Below, piece by piece: positions 40,859 through 53,400 of a stretch of DNA of 64,000 nt (position 1 is its first letter; every line of letters starts with the position of its first letter). The notes beneath the pieces were generated by a model that saw only the letters and a program-made list of their open reading frames with translations, did no database searches and was not told the origin of the DNA. The DNA comes from Seminavis robusta (taxonomy: Eukaryota > Bacillariophyta > Bacillariophyceae > Naviculales > Naviculaceae). Position numbers and translations under genes: made by a program. The DNA lies in contig CAICTM010000176.1 in NCBI GenBank assembly GCA_903772945.1, positions 1-64,000 of the forward strand, written 5' to 3'.

Positions 40859-43800
40859 TCAATGCTCACTTTGGGTCGATTGAGCTTGTGCCTTTGGTTT
40901 CGACTGGACCTTCTCGGACTGCTTGATCTTCACTTGCTCCCGGTGTTGGGCGTACGTTGTAGCTGCGCCGCCGTTCAGTGTATTCCTCTTGGGACGGAAG
41001 CCCCTTTGAGCAACCATCCAACGGTAAATTGACGACTTCACCTTGGTCCCATTTGGCATGGCATCATAGTTGACCTCCTCAAGTCTCCTCCGAAGATCTG
41101 CTGTAGTGCCAGTGAACTTTGCCAATTGCGGGTCGATAAACTTCTCCCCAGGGTTTTCCTGGTAATCCAATTCTACCCAACTAGCCTGGCTTCTGGACTC
41201 GGCCAGTGCCCGGCAAATGGTGAGGAAAGCAGAAAGTGGGAGGGAGCAGTTGTTGACTGCGAGGGTGAAATGCTCAAACTTGTCCTGACGCCGAAAGATG
41301 GCTGTTGCGAGGCCCTCGAGATGGGTTAACTGATCACTTGAGTGGAGATCCAGCTTGAGACGTTTGAAGTGCAGCAGATATACCGATGTTTCCAGAGACC
41401 CAGCGAATGAAAATTTCTTGCAACTCGAAAAGTCAATGGAAAGGCTCTCCAAGCTGGTCAACCTGGCAATCGGTTCCAAAAACTTGGGCTTGAATTGACC
41501 GATCTGGGGGTTCGAAGCAAAGTCAAGGTGTAGCTTTCGTAGGCCCTTGAGTTTTCCAATGTCTCTCAAGACAACCTCCACAGTTGCGCAGGAAAGATTA
41601 CAAGATGCAAATGATAGCTGCAGCATCTCGATTTGTGATAGTTTGGATAGCAAGTATATCTTCCTGATTGAACGGGTCGTGGCCATACAAGCATCCGGTT
41701 TCTCTTCGTTCAGATCATTTTCATCAGAGGTTGATGGCATCCCCCCACCTTTTCTGGTGATTGCGCCGAGTTTCTCGTTCGAGCTGACATCTATCCTCAG
41801 CTCTGTCAAGGTTGGGCATTCGGAAGTTTCCTCCAGGAGCGAGTTAATCGTGGAAAGTCCACAGTCGGACAGCACGAGCTCGAGCTTCTGCAAGGCCGCA
41901 ATCTTGGAGATTGAGCCAGCATAGTTGATGTTGCGTATCTTATCATTGTATCCGAAGTTGAGGACCAGTTCTCGCAGCCCAGAAAGGTTCCCGACTTCGG
42001 CAAAGACATTGTCAACGGATGCAAGTTGACAGCATGAAAAATCCAGTTGCAACATCTTCGCGTTGACAAGTTTGCTGATTGTTGGTCTACCCATACTGAT
42101 GGATTTCAGTCTCATGCACTCTGCAAAATCCAACCTCAAATGCTGCAGATTGGAAAGCTGGCTGATTTCATTCAAAAGGCAATCAATGGACACCAAATCG
42201 TTAAGCCGTTTGGCTCGCAACTTCAACGTTTTCAGCTTCAAAAGCCGCCTCAGTCCAGCGGAGAACTCTTCCGATGTTTCAAACCTGAAGCGAGAATAAT
42301 CCAACCGAAGCTCTTCCAAGGACACTGGCAGTGAAGAAACAATATGCCTTGCTTCACCGCGAAGGCGGTTTATGTATGCCTCGTCCCTGCGGCGACCAAT
42401 AAATCTGCTGAAGTCCATCGTTAATCGACAAAGCCCTTGGTAGTTTTGCAACGCTCGTCGGTAAGGACTCATATCTTGACGATTGTACAGTGCCGTTGGA
42501 TAAGTGGATATCGCAAACTTCCCAGCCAGCAATGCATTGATCTCATTGTACGATTCATGGCTTGTTGGCGGCTTGGAACCTCGAACGCCACTGATATAGG
42601 AAAGGATCTTCAGCTTGTCTTCTTCGACCGTTGCGCCTCCCTGCTCGATGCATATATCCAAAGCTGCAGGCGAAGGCGGGAACGCACTCTGCCTCTTGAC
42701 CTGAAGTGTGGCCGCGTCAGCTGCCACCTCCTTGGCATCCTTCAGATCCCTTTGAGTGGGCCCGTCTGTAAGGCCGACACAAACATTCTGTTTCCATTTC
42801 TTGATTGGGTCGCTGCCGTGAACAGAATACACGTCGTAAAGATACGTCCTGTTTTCGGCCTCTCGTTGATCGGCAATCTCGCGCAGGGCAACCGCCACTT
42901 CAAAGCCGCACCATATTCTGGAAAAACAGACCATGTTTGCATCCATGATGGAGACCACGCCTTCCACAAGCTGCAATGCTCGAAAGAACGAGCTGCACTT
43001 TGGGTTTTCTCCGAGCTCGTCGCTGATCACGTGCTGATTGTTACTGTAAGCGCAGATCCAGTACCGAGCCTCATCCGCCTTGTCCAAGTACCGGTCGTGA
43101 GCGTGTTGTTCCAAGCAGGCAATGAACTGAAACACTGATTCGCCCCACCTGAGAAATGCAATAGAAAGCGTGAGGACCGGGCCGGGGCCTACAAAAGGCT
43201 GGCAAGACAAATATAAGACACGATCTTTAGCACTTACCAGTGCGACACAAACCAATCTGGGGGGTGAGGGGCATTTGAAACGTGCTCGGCATAGCTACAC
43301 TTTTGTTCTCTTGTAATCGGCTTGACATAATAGTGCATGAGGTCGTAGAGGGTTACATCTTCAGGTTTGAGTTTTTGACTATTCTTGATTGGATCAATGC
43401 TGGTCCATTCCTCCTTTTCACACCGCAACAGTATTTCCAGTGCTATTTGTTTGAGCTGCAAGAGAGTCACGGATCGTTGCGCACTTTCAGGTATGGAGCA
43501 GCCCTTCTCGCCATCAGTTTCATTTGATGCTGCAGTGCGGCCATTCGGTAGATCCAGCAGGTACAATTCAGATCCTGACGGGATATCTGTGCCATTTTCC
43601 ATCATGGGCATCAAGGGGTCGCCCAAGTCGAAAGATTTGCTTTGAAGAAAGAAGCACTGCCTTGCCGGTCGAATGCCGAGTTCTTCCTTTGCACAAAAGT
43701 CTTGTACGGTGCAGTCCGGAGAAAATGGGACACGGATCAGATTCCCATTGAGCGTTTTGATGGTTGCTATGAGTTGCATTCGAATCTCAAACTGTTCACG

Positions 43801-44958
43801 ATGATTGTTGTATTCTATGATTTGACAAAGTCGTTGATCATCATCCTCCAGGGTGACTTTTTGGTGAAGCAGCACGATGAATCCATTGTCGGGATATATG
43901 TGACTGTACCGATTGCGGATCCTCCATTTCAAGTCTTTTACAGTGCAAGAGTGATCAAAAGGCAGGTGCCATATCTTGCCATCAAGACATCGGATGTTCA
44001 GATCACAACCCACAATCAAGCTCAGTTGGGAGTCTTGCGGCGCAGAGAACAAGTCTTCATCGTCTAGGATCTCTTCGTTCTCGTGAAACAGGCGTATGTC
44101 ATCGTAATGAAAGGTGGTACTGCTTGTCGCCCCTCGCAGCTCAAATACCTCCTTGGTTTGCTCCTGCTCTGATACCCAGTCTTTGAGGTCAAAGATGATA
44201 CCACCCATCTCCATGGAAGGCGAAAATTTGGGCGTTTCGAACGTCTTGCCGGTGGCCAAGATGAGGACAGTGAAGCTCCAAGTTGCCACTGTCGGTACTG
44301 CAAAGTCGTCTGTGTCATACTCGGAAGAAGATATGCTAAGTTTGCTGTCGTCGTCGTCATCGCCATCCAGCAAGACACCTTCCTCTGGCACGCCACCTTT
44401 CATGCCATTGGTTCCCTCCAACTGTTCTTCATTACCATCTGTTGTTGTTTCTCGTGATGTTTCCCCATAACCCTCTTTGCGGCTGGATGGATCCCACTCA
44501 TGATCCGTGGGCGTTGGACCCGCACAGGGAGTGGCGCTTGATTCATCATCCGATTCATCATCCTCATCCTGGGCCAACAACTCGTTGACGGAATGTAGAA
44601 ATCCCAAGGCGAATTGGCAGATGACTTGCAGTGAATTTCGGTCTTGAAATGCCAACTGTGCCGCCAGTCCCACCCGACTCTGATGCTTTTCCATCAAGAG
44701 CAGGCATTGGCGCAGCTCTTTGTCATTTTCCCTTTTACTCTGTCTATCCTCCGTTTCGGCTTCCTCTGAGATTTCGTTCAGATTTCCTTCTTCTGATGAT
44801 GACGACGAAGAGGATGAGGAGAATGACTGAAGCTCCTCTTCGTGGTCAAGTTCCCTTATTTTGTGGTTGGACGACCGGGTCTTCTCGTTGCGTGGGAACG
44901 TATCCGATGCAGCAGACACGTCATCCCATAGCGAATCAAACTCTTCTTGACTTGACAT
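40859..44958 (-). CDS. ubiquitin-like, SHWWG-domain and LRR protein (2 exons)
   Basis: Exons 44958-43238 and 43148-40859; an 89-nt GT-AG intron splits the first Trp of SHWWG, giving 1336 residues. I start at the ATG at 44958 because the longer frame lacks an ATG. Order: acidic/Ser-rich disordered region (to about 280); two or three ubiquitin-like segments (about 260-480; NIRCLDGKIWHLPFDHSCTV, TIKTLNGNLIRVPFSPDCTV); DWFVSHWWG (SHWWG at 572-576) with YWICAYSNNQH, GVVSIMD and FSRIWCGFEVAVAL; then about 550 residues of LRRs (SLEELRLDYSRF, NLQHLRLDFAEC, LRKLHLDFASNP). The SHWWG/NNQ/WC-E domain is familiar from protist proteins, has no known function as far as I know, and recalls TIR-like effectors. 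An effector-plus-LRR layout suggests an intracellular sensor; this is inference. Confidence 0.82.
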
Positions 44959-45402
44959 TGCTTCCACCTCTTCTAGTAGCCAATGGGCGATCAGACTGTT
45001 TGTGTTGTTTGAATGTAACAGCAGTACCCCTGTAGACTATTGACTTGGGTAACATGATGTTAGAAACAACGGATGGAAGGAAAACTTTGGGTTGTCGTGT
45101 TGTCGTGCTTTGGAGGGTATCAATCAGCCATAACCCTAATGCTGGAGGTGTGAGAGTCGTAGTCGTTGTGTGTGCAGCGTTGCCACCGAGAAGTGCTTCC
45201 AGCACCTCCCCTCTGCCAGTGCTGCCTCAAAAGCATCCTTGTCAATTGGCAACAGCGAGGTTTAAACTAGCTAGCTATCTTGCTAGGGCTATTCAAGTTC
45301 AAATGTGAAGCTTAAAAGTGCATATATATGATATGATTGTTGTCTTTGTTTGTTGGCGACTCTGATGCATGCATTCCCCGACGAAACCATTCATTGCTTT
45401 TT
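44959..45402. other. short intergenic region
   Basis: This region holds the 5' flank of the UBL-SHWWG-LRR gene and the 3' flank of DEP gene copy 1. The last 130 bases before the DEP stop (from GTCAATTGGCAACAGCGAGG at 45241) recur downstream of DEP copy 2 at about 47236, so the tandem duplication includes 3' flanking DNA. Confidence 0.7.
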
Positions 45403-46371
45403 CTAAGCGGTCTTGGGTACCATGGCCTTTCTTTGTGCATGATACGCACTCACTCCACTTCGAACAATGCTCACTCGATCTTTAAAATAGGCCTTGTCCT
45501 TGATAATTGCCTTGGAGGATCCACTGCTACTGGCAGTCCTCAACGATTCATCAATGCTGCTGAAGGCAGTGTCCCTCTTCTTGGGTCTGGGTGACAAGGA
45601 CAACGACTCTGTTTTGCGGGGTTTGCGGGTGGAGCGCATCTTGGGCTCAGGGTTCCGTTGATCCAAAGGGATGAGCTGATAGATCTGACAGTCGTCTTGG
45701 AACTCATTGTTACCTGACTTTTGGAATGCCCGACAAAAGTGGATGCGCTCAATCAGCTTGTTCATCACGTAGACGGCTTCTCCACGCGAACGGACCATCT
45801 TGTGGTCCATCAGACAGTCCACAGCCTCTTTGGCGACAAAGCCATTCTGATGGATTGTTTTACGCATCGTCACGAGTCCCCATTGTTCTTGTTGTTGAGC
45901 ATTGAACTCCAAGTGCGCTTCCAAGAAGTGTGCCTTGTCCCACAAACCAGGGTACTTTTTCTTCGTCTTGTGGACTTGCACTGGAAGGTTGTGATGGAAT
46001 TGGTAAAGGTCTTTGTTGCTGTCTTGCAAGATCTTTATGGTGCCCTCCTTCTTGTTCTTCTTCTTTTTCTTGGAGTGAGTGTGATTGTCGACGTGGGAAA
46101 AGAACTGGAACTCTGTCTCGATTTGGCGACCAACTTGAAGTGCTTGATCGCGTGTTATAAAGGGTGTGCTGTCATCCTGCATTTGAAGGATTGCCCTCAA
46201 CATAGTGACCACATCACTTCCAAAGAATGATCTGGGAACTTGCCGCAACATGTGGAAATGATCATGAACCAGATTGGCGCGAAACATCTTCTCTTCCATT
46301 GTTTCCGCCAGGACCTCCAAGCGAATGAGCTCATTCCTTTTCTCTGCTGCCTTTGGAGAAGTAGAAGTCAT
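45403..46371 (-). CDS. tandem DEP-domain protein (copy 1)
   Basis: Intronless, 322 residues. Two DEP domains: the first about 28-135 (VPRSFFGSDVVTMLRAILQM, then RDQALQVGRQIETEFQFF), the second about 165-235 (NGFVAKEAVDCLMDHKMV, then EAVYVMNKLIERIHFCRAF). A Lys-rich insert (KKKKKNKKEG) interrupts the first. DEP domains bind phosphoinositides or receptors and place signalling proteins at membranes; no catalytic domain is present. The C-terminus is basic and Ser-rich and ends in SAYHAQRKAMVP, shared with copy 2. Signal partners are unknown. Confidence 0.82.
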   Translation of the reverse strand: MTSTSPKAAEKRNELIRLEVLAETMEEKMFRANLVHDHFHMLRQVPRSFFGSDVVTMLRAILQMQDDSTPFITRDQALQVGRQIETEFQFFSHVDNHTHSKKKKKNKKEGTIKILQDSNKDLYQFHHNLPVQVHKTKKKYPGLWDKAHFLEAHLEFNAQQQEQWGLVTMRKTIHQNGFVAKEAVDCLMDHKMVRSRGEAVYVMNKLIERIHFCRAFQKSGNNEFQDDCQIYQLIPLDQRNPEPKMRSTRKPRKTESLSLSPRPKKRDTAFSSIDESLRTASSSGSSKAIIKDKAYFKDRVSIVRSGVSAYHAQRKAMVPKTA

Positions 46372-47413
46372 GGTAGTTTCTTATTCTGTTTGGGTTGGTT
46401 TTCTCGTATTGGTTGGCTGGATGGCTTTGATTGATTTGTTGTGAGGATGGTTTTGTGTTTTGTGAGAAAGAGTGTCCAAGTTTGGTTGGATTCATGTTGT
46501 TCCATTCATCGAGTTTTCATTCGCACCGAATCTTGTGGCGGTGTTTGAAGCGTGAAGGGCAGAGGGCAGCGCCTTGCGAAGTCTTGGACAGGTTGAATCC
46601 CGTTTGTTGGCTTAATTATAAGGACATTCTGCTTCTTCAAGTTTCCGTGATGATGCGTAATTACATAACATTGATAGCTCATTGACGATGGGCAATGCGT
46701 TTGAGCTGACATCCTTGGCCCCACCGGTAATTATTGCTTCCATTGAAGCACAATCGGCAATTATGTACAGCAGTTTACAGCGCTGGTAATGTTGTGGGAT
46801 CTATTCTTTTATTTAACAAGAGACCTTCTAATTGGAAACGCTACCAGTAAGTGACTCCATACTGTGGGACGTGGGACCTCTGCCAAAAGCTCTGAATGAC
46901 GCTCGCCTACAAGTACATGATACGGATAGCTCATCTATGTAGAGCAGCACCATGGCAAGCAGCAGCACGGGATGCTTCCAAAGCCTATCCTCATCTTTCA
47001 TCTTTCATCTTTCATCACCTCTCTGTGGCACAGCAAACAAAGAAATGGTGGTACCTGGCAGCTTGGTAAAAGCAGATTGCTGCCTTGCTGCCAACAAGAA
47101 GTGGTAGTACTTCTTGGAGGTTGGAGGCGACCATTTGTCTGCCTCAAAGCTCATTTCACCTGGAGGTGCTGGTTTCTGTAATTTACGGTAGTCTCATTTC
47201 CATAAAACTTATGGGCTATGCACCGTTGAAATCGTCAATTGGCAACAGCAAGGTTAAAACCAGCAAGCTAGCTACGTGGCTAGAGCTATTCGAGTTCAAC
47301 TGTGGAGCTTAATAAGTACATTTATGAATATAGAATATTTGGTTGCTTTTGTTTAACCGATTGTCGCGGAAGGGAGGGAAAGGGAGGAAGACATCCCTCG
47401 CAAAAAGAGTTCT
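46372..47413. other. intergenic region between DEP paralogues
   Basis: About 1 kb without a supported gene. From about 47236 the sequence matches the 3' flank of DEP copy 1 (GTCAATTGGCAACAGCAAGG, then GCTAGAGCTATTCGAGTTCA), marking the duplication boundary. A TCATCTTTCATCTTTCATCA tandem occurs at 46990-47016. Confidence 0.65.
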
Positions 47414-48403
47414 CTAAGCGGTGCTGGGTACCATGGCCTTTCTTTGTGCGTGATACGCACTCACTCCATTTCGGACATTGCTTACTCGATCCTTGAAATA
47501 GGCCTTGTCTTTGATCAGCTTCGGGGAACCAGTGCTAGAGGTACTTGCAGTCCTCGATGACTCATCGGTGCTGCTGATGACACTGTTCCTCTTCTTGGGT
47601 CTGGTGGGGGTTGATGTCGAAGAAGAAGACGACGAAGAAGAAGAGTCAGTTTTGCGGGGCTTGCGGGAGGAGCGTTTCTTGGGCTCGGGGTTTCGTTGAT
47701 CGGAAGGGACGAGCTGATAGATCTGGCAGTCGTCCTGGAACTCGTGCTTATCAGTCGACTTGGTCTTTTTGAATGTGCGGCAAAAGTTGACACGCTCAAT
47801 CAACTTGTTCATCACGTACACAGCTTCACCACGAGATCGGACCAACTTGTGGTCCATCCAACAGTCCACGGCCTCTTTGGCCACAAAGCAATTCTTGTGG
47901 ACTGTTGTCATCATCATTGTGAGTGCCCCCCGTTGACGTTGAGCCTTGAGATCCAAGTGTGCTTCCAAGAACTTTGCCTTGTCCCACAAACTGGGGTACT
48001 TCTTCTTCATCTTGTAGACTTGCACTGGAAGGTTGTGGTGGAATTGGTACAAGTCCTTGTTGTTGTCTTGCAAGATCTTAATCTTTGCATCCTTCTCCTT
48101 TTTGTTGTTGTTCAAGTTGTCAACGTGGGAAAAGAACTGGAACTCGGTCTCGATCTTGCGACCAACTTGAAAAGCTTGATCGCGTGTCACGGGAGTGTTG
48201 TTGTCCTGCCTTTGGAGGATCTCCCTCAACACAATGACCACATCACTTCCATAAAACGATCTGGGAACTTGGCGTAACATGTGAAAATGTTCATGAACGA
48301 GACTGGCGGCATACAGCTTCTCTTCCATTGTTTCAGCCAGGACCTCCAAGCGAATGAGTTCATTCCTTTTCTCTGATGTCTTGGTAGTAGAAGTAATAGT
48401 CAT
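47414..48403 (-). CDS. tandem DEP-domain protein (copy 2)
   Basis: Intronless, 329 residues, a head-to-tail paralogue of the gene at 45403-46371 (stop-to-stop spacing 2011 bases). Both DEP domains are kept: VPRSFYGSDVVIVLREILQR with RDQAFQVGRKIETEFQFF, and NCFVAKEAVDCWMDHKLV with VMNKLIERVNFCRTF. The Lys-rich insert of copy 1 is shorter here, and a Ser-run (SSSSSSSSSTSTPTRPKK) expands the C-terminal linker. Both ends are strongly conserved between copies, so both are probably functional. Role as for copy 1: membrane-associated signalling adaptor by family, not shown here. Confidence 0.82.
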   Translation of the reverse strand: MTITSTTKTSEKRNELIRLEVLAETMEEKLYAASLVHEHFHMLRQVPRSFYGSDVVIVLREILQRQDNNTPVTRDQAFQVGRKIETEFQFFSHVDNLNNNKKEKDAKIKILQDNNKDLYQFHHNLPVQVYKMKKKYPSLWDKAKFLEAHLDLKAQRQRGALTMMMTTVHKNCFVAKEAVDCWMDHKLVRSRGEAVYVMNKLIERVNFCRTFKKTKSTDKHEFQDDCQIYQLVPSDQRNPEPKKRSSRKPRKTDSSSSSSSSSTSTPTRPKKRNSVISSTDESSRTASTSSTGSPKLIKDKAYFKDRVSNVRNGVSAYHAQRKAMVPSTA

Positions 48404-50439
48404 GGTATTGGGTTGGTGTTTGGGTTGTTGCTTTCTCTTGGTTGGCTTTGATTGTTTTGTGAATTTGGTTTTGTGAGAGAGATTGATCGTTCTAAAGTTT
48501 GGCTGGTTCGATGGGTGCCGTACTCGAGTGTCTGGTTGCGGTTTGGGAAGTGTTCGTCAACAGGGTGCCCATGCCAAGATCCAATCTCGCGCAGGTTGAA
48601 TACCGTTTGTTGAGCCTAGAAAAGCCTCGAGACATTCATGCTGTTTCCTCGCTTCTTCGAGTTTCTTTTGGATGTGAGAAGATGACATAAAGGTGGTTTA
48701 CTACTCTTTTGAATTCTGTAAATATTTGGGTCGTTGGGCCTAGTCTAGCTTTAGTGAGAGCAGCTGTGAGAGCTATGACATGAGTACGAGCTAGCTACTG
48801 GTGGTAGCTAGTAGTAAACGGCACACTAGTCTATTACATGTAGCTCACTGATAAGCTGATAAGGCAATATCCCATTTTTTACACAACAGCTTTAGCCACG
48901 CACACACAACACAGTCACTCAGTCACAGCATCGCTCTGTCAAAGCAGAAACCCAGATACCGTATTCAACTCACAGATCACCAGGTCGCCAGATCTCAAAC
49001 GACAAAGGTTTAGGGATTGTATTAAAGAGCTACTCTAGTATACAGTAGTATTGAAAGAGCCCTGAAGAAGCTCGAAAGAGCATGGAAAGTTGAGGATTGA
49101 TTGAATATGGCCTTCTGAAGAGAAACGGTACCAAACAAGCTAGCAAATCTTACTAGTAAAACTAAACAGCTATCTAAACAGTTGGGTACCGGTAGCTTCG
49201 GATTTCGGATTCTACCCTTGAATCTATCTCTAGAGTAGAGAGATACGGTAGAGCATTGGTACATTGCTAGTAGCTAGTAGCTAGTACTAAATGAGGCAAA
49301 GGCGGTGCCGAGTTCTGAGTTCTGAGTTTAGATCATGGCATCCGTATGACAGCAATATTTTCTCTTCCGTTCCAGCCAATAGGTTGCTCTTAGGCTTTAA
49401 TAAAAGAAGATACTAGGCGTCGTTTCACACCCAGGATACCGGTACCGCATTTTGATCAACTAGACTAGCTACTACGATAGTTGCGAGAATTCGCGAACTG
49501 TAGCTCCCCTTTCCGTTTTTCGGTCATTGAGGAGCAGTGCCTTGCATTGAGGGCCAGCCATGATGGAAGTTCGGGTTGGTTTCAAGTTTGCAATTTATTG
49601 TTTGTCTTGCCAGCAGCCAGCAGCTGACTTTGGACTTGGTGATGGGACAGGTTTGCTGATGCTGGTCGGAGAGCCTACTAGCTAGGAGTTGGTATCCATT
49701 CGATTCGGGGGCCTCAAACAGGAACTGGGGCCACCCCATTGCTGCTTGGGTAAAGCACCTGGTTCTGCCAATTTTGACAATCGGTACCGGTACAGGAAGC
49801 CCTTATCTATCGCGGGCAACCTTGCAACTTTGTGGCCGCTTTTTCTTGGAGGATGAAAGGAAGTGCAAAACCGGAGCAGCAGTCTGCAAACCCAACAAAC
49901 TCATCAGAAACTAGACTATAATTTGTTTCGGGCTTGGTGTTTCCATCCATTCTTTGGACACACTTCTAAAGAAAGAAGCAGTTATCCTTAACCCTTGCTT
50001 CCATCCTCATTTGTTTAGCCTTAGCGCTAGTATGCGGAACGTATCTTTGTCTCAAACAGACGAATTCCTTCCTCCAACCACCACACATCAACCACCTCCA
50101 ACCTTTCATCAGCCCAGAGCTTCCACGGGTCCATTTATGTATATTTGCCACACTATTACCTGTTGTTGTCGCTAAAGGAGAAAGGAGAACACGTCTCTGG
50201 AACAGTGTCAAGCAGCTGCAGCAGCAGAGGTTCCAGAAAAGGGCATTTTTGGAAGACCAGCAGAACAGAATCACCGAGGGCTTATCGTACCGTATGGTTC
50301 ATTCATTCAGAATTAGCAACACAAGAAGATAGAGTGCGACAGTAAGATACCAGGGGAGGATTCTTTCCGTGGCTGACCGATTTTATAACGGAGGGTACCA
50401 GATACCAGATAAGACCAAGATTCGATTTTACATTGAACC
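48404..50439. other. intergenic region, no supported gene
   Basis: Two kilobases with only short frames on both strands and no domains. Palindromic clusters are dense: GGTACCGGTAG at 49184-49194, ATACCGGTACCG at 49437-49448, CGGTACCGGTACAGG at 49782-49796, and TAGCTAGTAGCTAGTA at 49266-49285. The end carries the promoter of the gene at 50440. Confidence 0.6.
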
Positions 50440-53400
50440 ATGGCGTTTCGGGGCAGCACGTACTACTGTGTGGTCATCCTGATTTTGTGGGTGTCATCAA
50501 CTTGTGAATCCTGCCATGGCACTGCTGCATTCTGGAAACGAAATCAACTGCCAAGAAAAATCGTGTCTTATGGGGGGACTGTCAATCGTCTGTGGTGGTG
50601 GAAGCAGACGAGATCTGCAAAGTTGGACTTGACGAAATATTACCTGGAATGTAGAGGGGGAAGCGATTTTAGTGACTGTTCTTCTTCTGATGAGGAGGAA
50701 GAGGAAGGTGAATACAGTGAGAGCTCTGAAGAGGAGGAGGAAGACTTACTGGAAGAAACTGAGCCTGCAGAAAGTGTGCCTCCTGAAATTATGGAATCAG
50801 AACAAAAACCAGATCCAGAAACCAAACAACTTGAAAATGACAATACGCTTCTTCCAGACCACACGACAAATAACAATAATCTGGAATCTCGCATATGGCA
50901 TACATCCGACATGCTGCAAAATCTAGTTGCACGGTCCGCCGTCAAAAGCCCAGAATCCGTCAGCCATCGAGAGCTTATTACCAAACGCGCCAATGATTAC
51001 TTGGACGATCTCATGACGAAACGAAGAGAGCAGCAGCAAGTCAACAACAACAGTAATAATGGAAAGCAACAACAACAACCTCCCAAACTTCCTCATCCCA
51101 AAAAGGTCTTGCATTATTTGGCTCCCAAAATTCCCGCCATCAAACACAGTCCCGATGTCAACTTGAAAATTGTCACGGCACGATCCGACATTGATTCCGG
51201 TGTGGCGGCCTGTTTGATTGGGACGTTGGCACGAGTGTGTGAAGTCTACGATCGACAAGTGTTATTGCAGAACCGCAAGCTAGTAGTAGTCAGCGAAAGC
51301 AGCAAGCAACAACATAATTCAAAGGCGCCGTCCGTGTCGGCGTCGGTGGATTTGGTCAAAGATCGACGCTTTGAGCAAGTCGTAGAATGTCTCCTTTGTG
51401 GTGTCGATGTCAAGAAGCGAAAACGAGAGAATCTGACGCACTTTTTGGATGCCAAGAAGAAACGGCAAGAAGAAGATGACGTCGTCGAGCAGGACATTGT
51501 AGAAGACATTATAGAGGGAAGTGGTGAACAAGTCACTGTGCGAGAGGGATTGAGCATCCGTGACGCCTGCCGAGCGGCGTGGGGTCTGGCCATTTTGGGA
51601 GCTCATCATCGTGAAAGACTGGGAGGAACTAAGGTTACGGATCTATTAATGGCACTGAGCTTGAGAATACGAGAGCTGTTGCTGTCCCGATTGCAAATGT
51701 TCTTGCAGGGCGATCTGATGGAAGATCTCATTATTAAAAACACGGACGATGCCAACTGGAAACCTCCGTCACCCGAACAGAGAGTCGACGAAATGGCGGA
51801 AGAACTGGCCGAAGACTCGGCCGCTGCCATGTGGGCGTTTGCATGTGTACGAGCTTGCACGGGGATGAGAAGTGCTCCTCTCTTTGAAACATGTTGTGCC
51901 ATTCTGTGTCAGGATCCAGTGGACATGAGAAAGCGAGCACAAGCCAAGAATGAAGATGCTAGCGTCAACGATCTTTTAAGCCGACTTGCCCACTCGGAGG
52001 CCAAAATACTGTTGGAGGAAGAAACGAACAATTCAACTCAATCCCAATCCGAAACACCCAAATCAACGGGAAAGACAACAACGGTCTCTGAAAATAAGGA
52101 CGCACTGATTGACTGGCTGTCGCCCAATGAACTCACGGATGTCTTGTGGGCTTTGGCGCTGCACGGTCATTCGGACGGCAGTGTGCGCGAGGACACTGTT
52201 CTATCCGAGAATGCGGGGACATTGAAAGATATTGCATTTGATAGACTGATGGTTTTCCTTCGAAAGGACTGCGCGCTCGTGGCATTGCGAAATGAGCAGC
52301 GTAAGCAGGATGAGCAGCGTAAGCAGGCTGAAGAGAGCCGCGTGGAAACCGAAATCAACTTGAACCTTTCGACGGAAGAGGTCGTTACCAACGAAGGAGA
52401 AACAGTCACCGTCCAAGTGGTAGATGCAGCAGCTCTCTTGGCGTCTGAAAAGGCTGCGCTTGTCGCGGCCGCTGATAGTGCCGGGGCTCCACCATCGATG
52501 AATGTAGACAATGACGATGAAGTTGCAGCTGCGTACGAGGCCATCGTCAGTCAATCTTCACAGGAGCTTGCTGTCAAAGCCAAAGAAACAGCGTCGGCCC
52601 CGCAGGATGTACTCCTTGCAGAAGACACAATAGAGGCAGGTGGACTCAACGATGATGGGACGACTGGTAACGGCAACAGCGAGGAATCCACTGCGGCTGT
52701 AACAGATCGTCTCTACTTTTCTGCGCACGATTTGTGTTCGCTTGCATGGGCTGTGACAGAGCTCAGAGACTCGTTGCGCTTTCAAATCGTCGATTTGGTC
52801 ATAAATATCTTCCTGGGGCTCGGAGAAGAGTCCTTTGATGACCTAAGTGGAGCCGACTTGTCCAATCTGGCGTGGGCTTGTGCCAGACATACAAATGATG
52901 CTAGACCCTGGTCAAGTGAAAAAGAAAACCCCGGCTGCTTGCAGTTGGGAATCTGGGTTGTAAGGCGGGCGTTGATTGCGTCCGGTGGGCATGATGGGGG
53001 GCACGATCTAGCTCAGCCAATCCACATGCTTGACCCATTCCAGCCACCCGAGTTGAGTAGACTCATGTGGGCAGTTGCCAGCCTGGTGGCAACGTTTGCT
53101 GACAGAAACGACCACTTCCCCGATATTGAAGACCTGGCAATGCACGCTCTTATTTCGGCAGGAAGCAACCTATCAATGTTCTCCCCAGAAGACTTGGTAA
53201 GAATATTCTGGGCTTTTCTGGAAGTTTGCGACATGGACGAGACGTTGTCACAGCCTGGAGTGGCAGATGCCCTCGGCAAAGTGTTTTCTACGATTGAATC
53301 TTCTATCATTCGATGGGAACGGGGACACCTCAGCCAAAAGGTGGAAGACGACGCTGAGGAAGATACGCGAGGTGGTTTTGACCGGCTCACTTCGCTCTTT

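Noticed and set aside
43149-43237. two separate genes for the UBL half and the LRR half
   Set aside because: The GT-AG intron restores SHWWG exactly at the junction, and the downstream frame has no ATG start of its own before the conserved domain.
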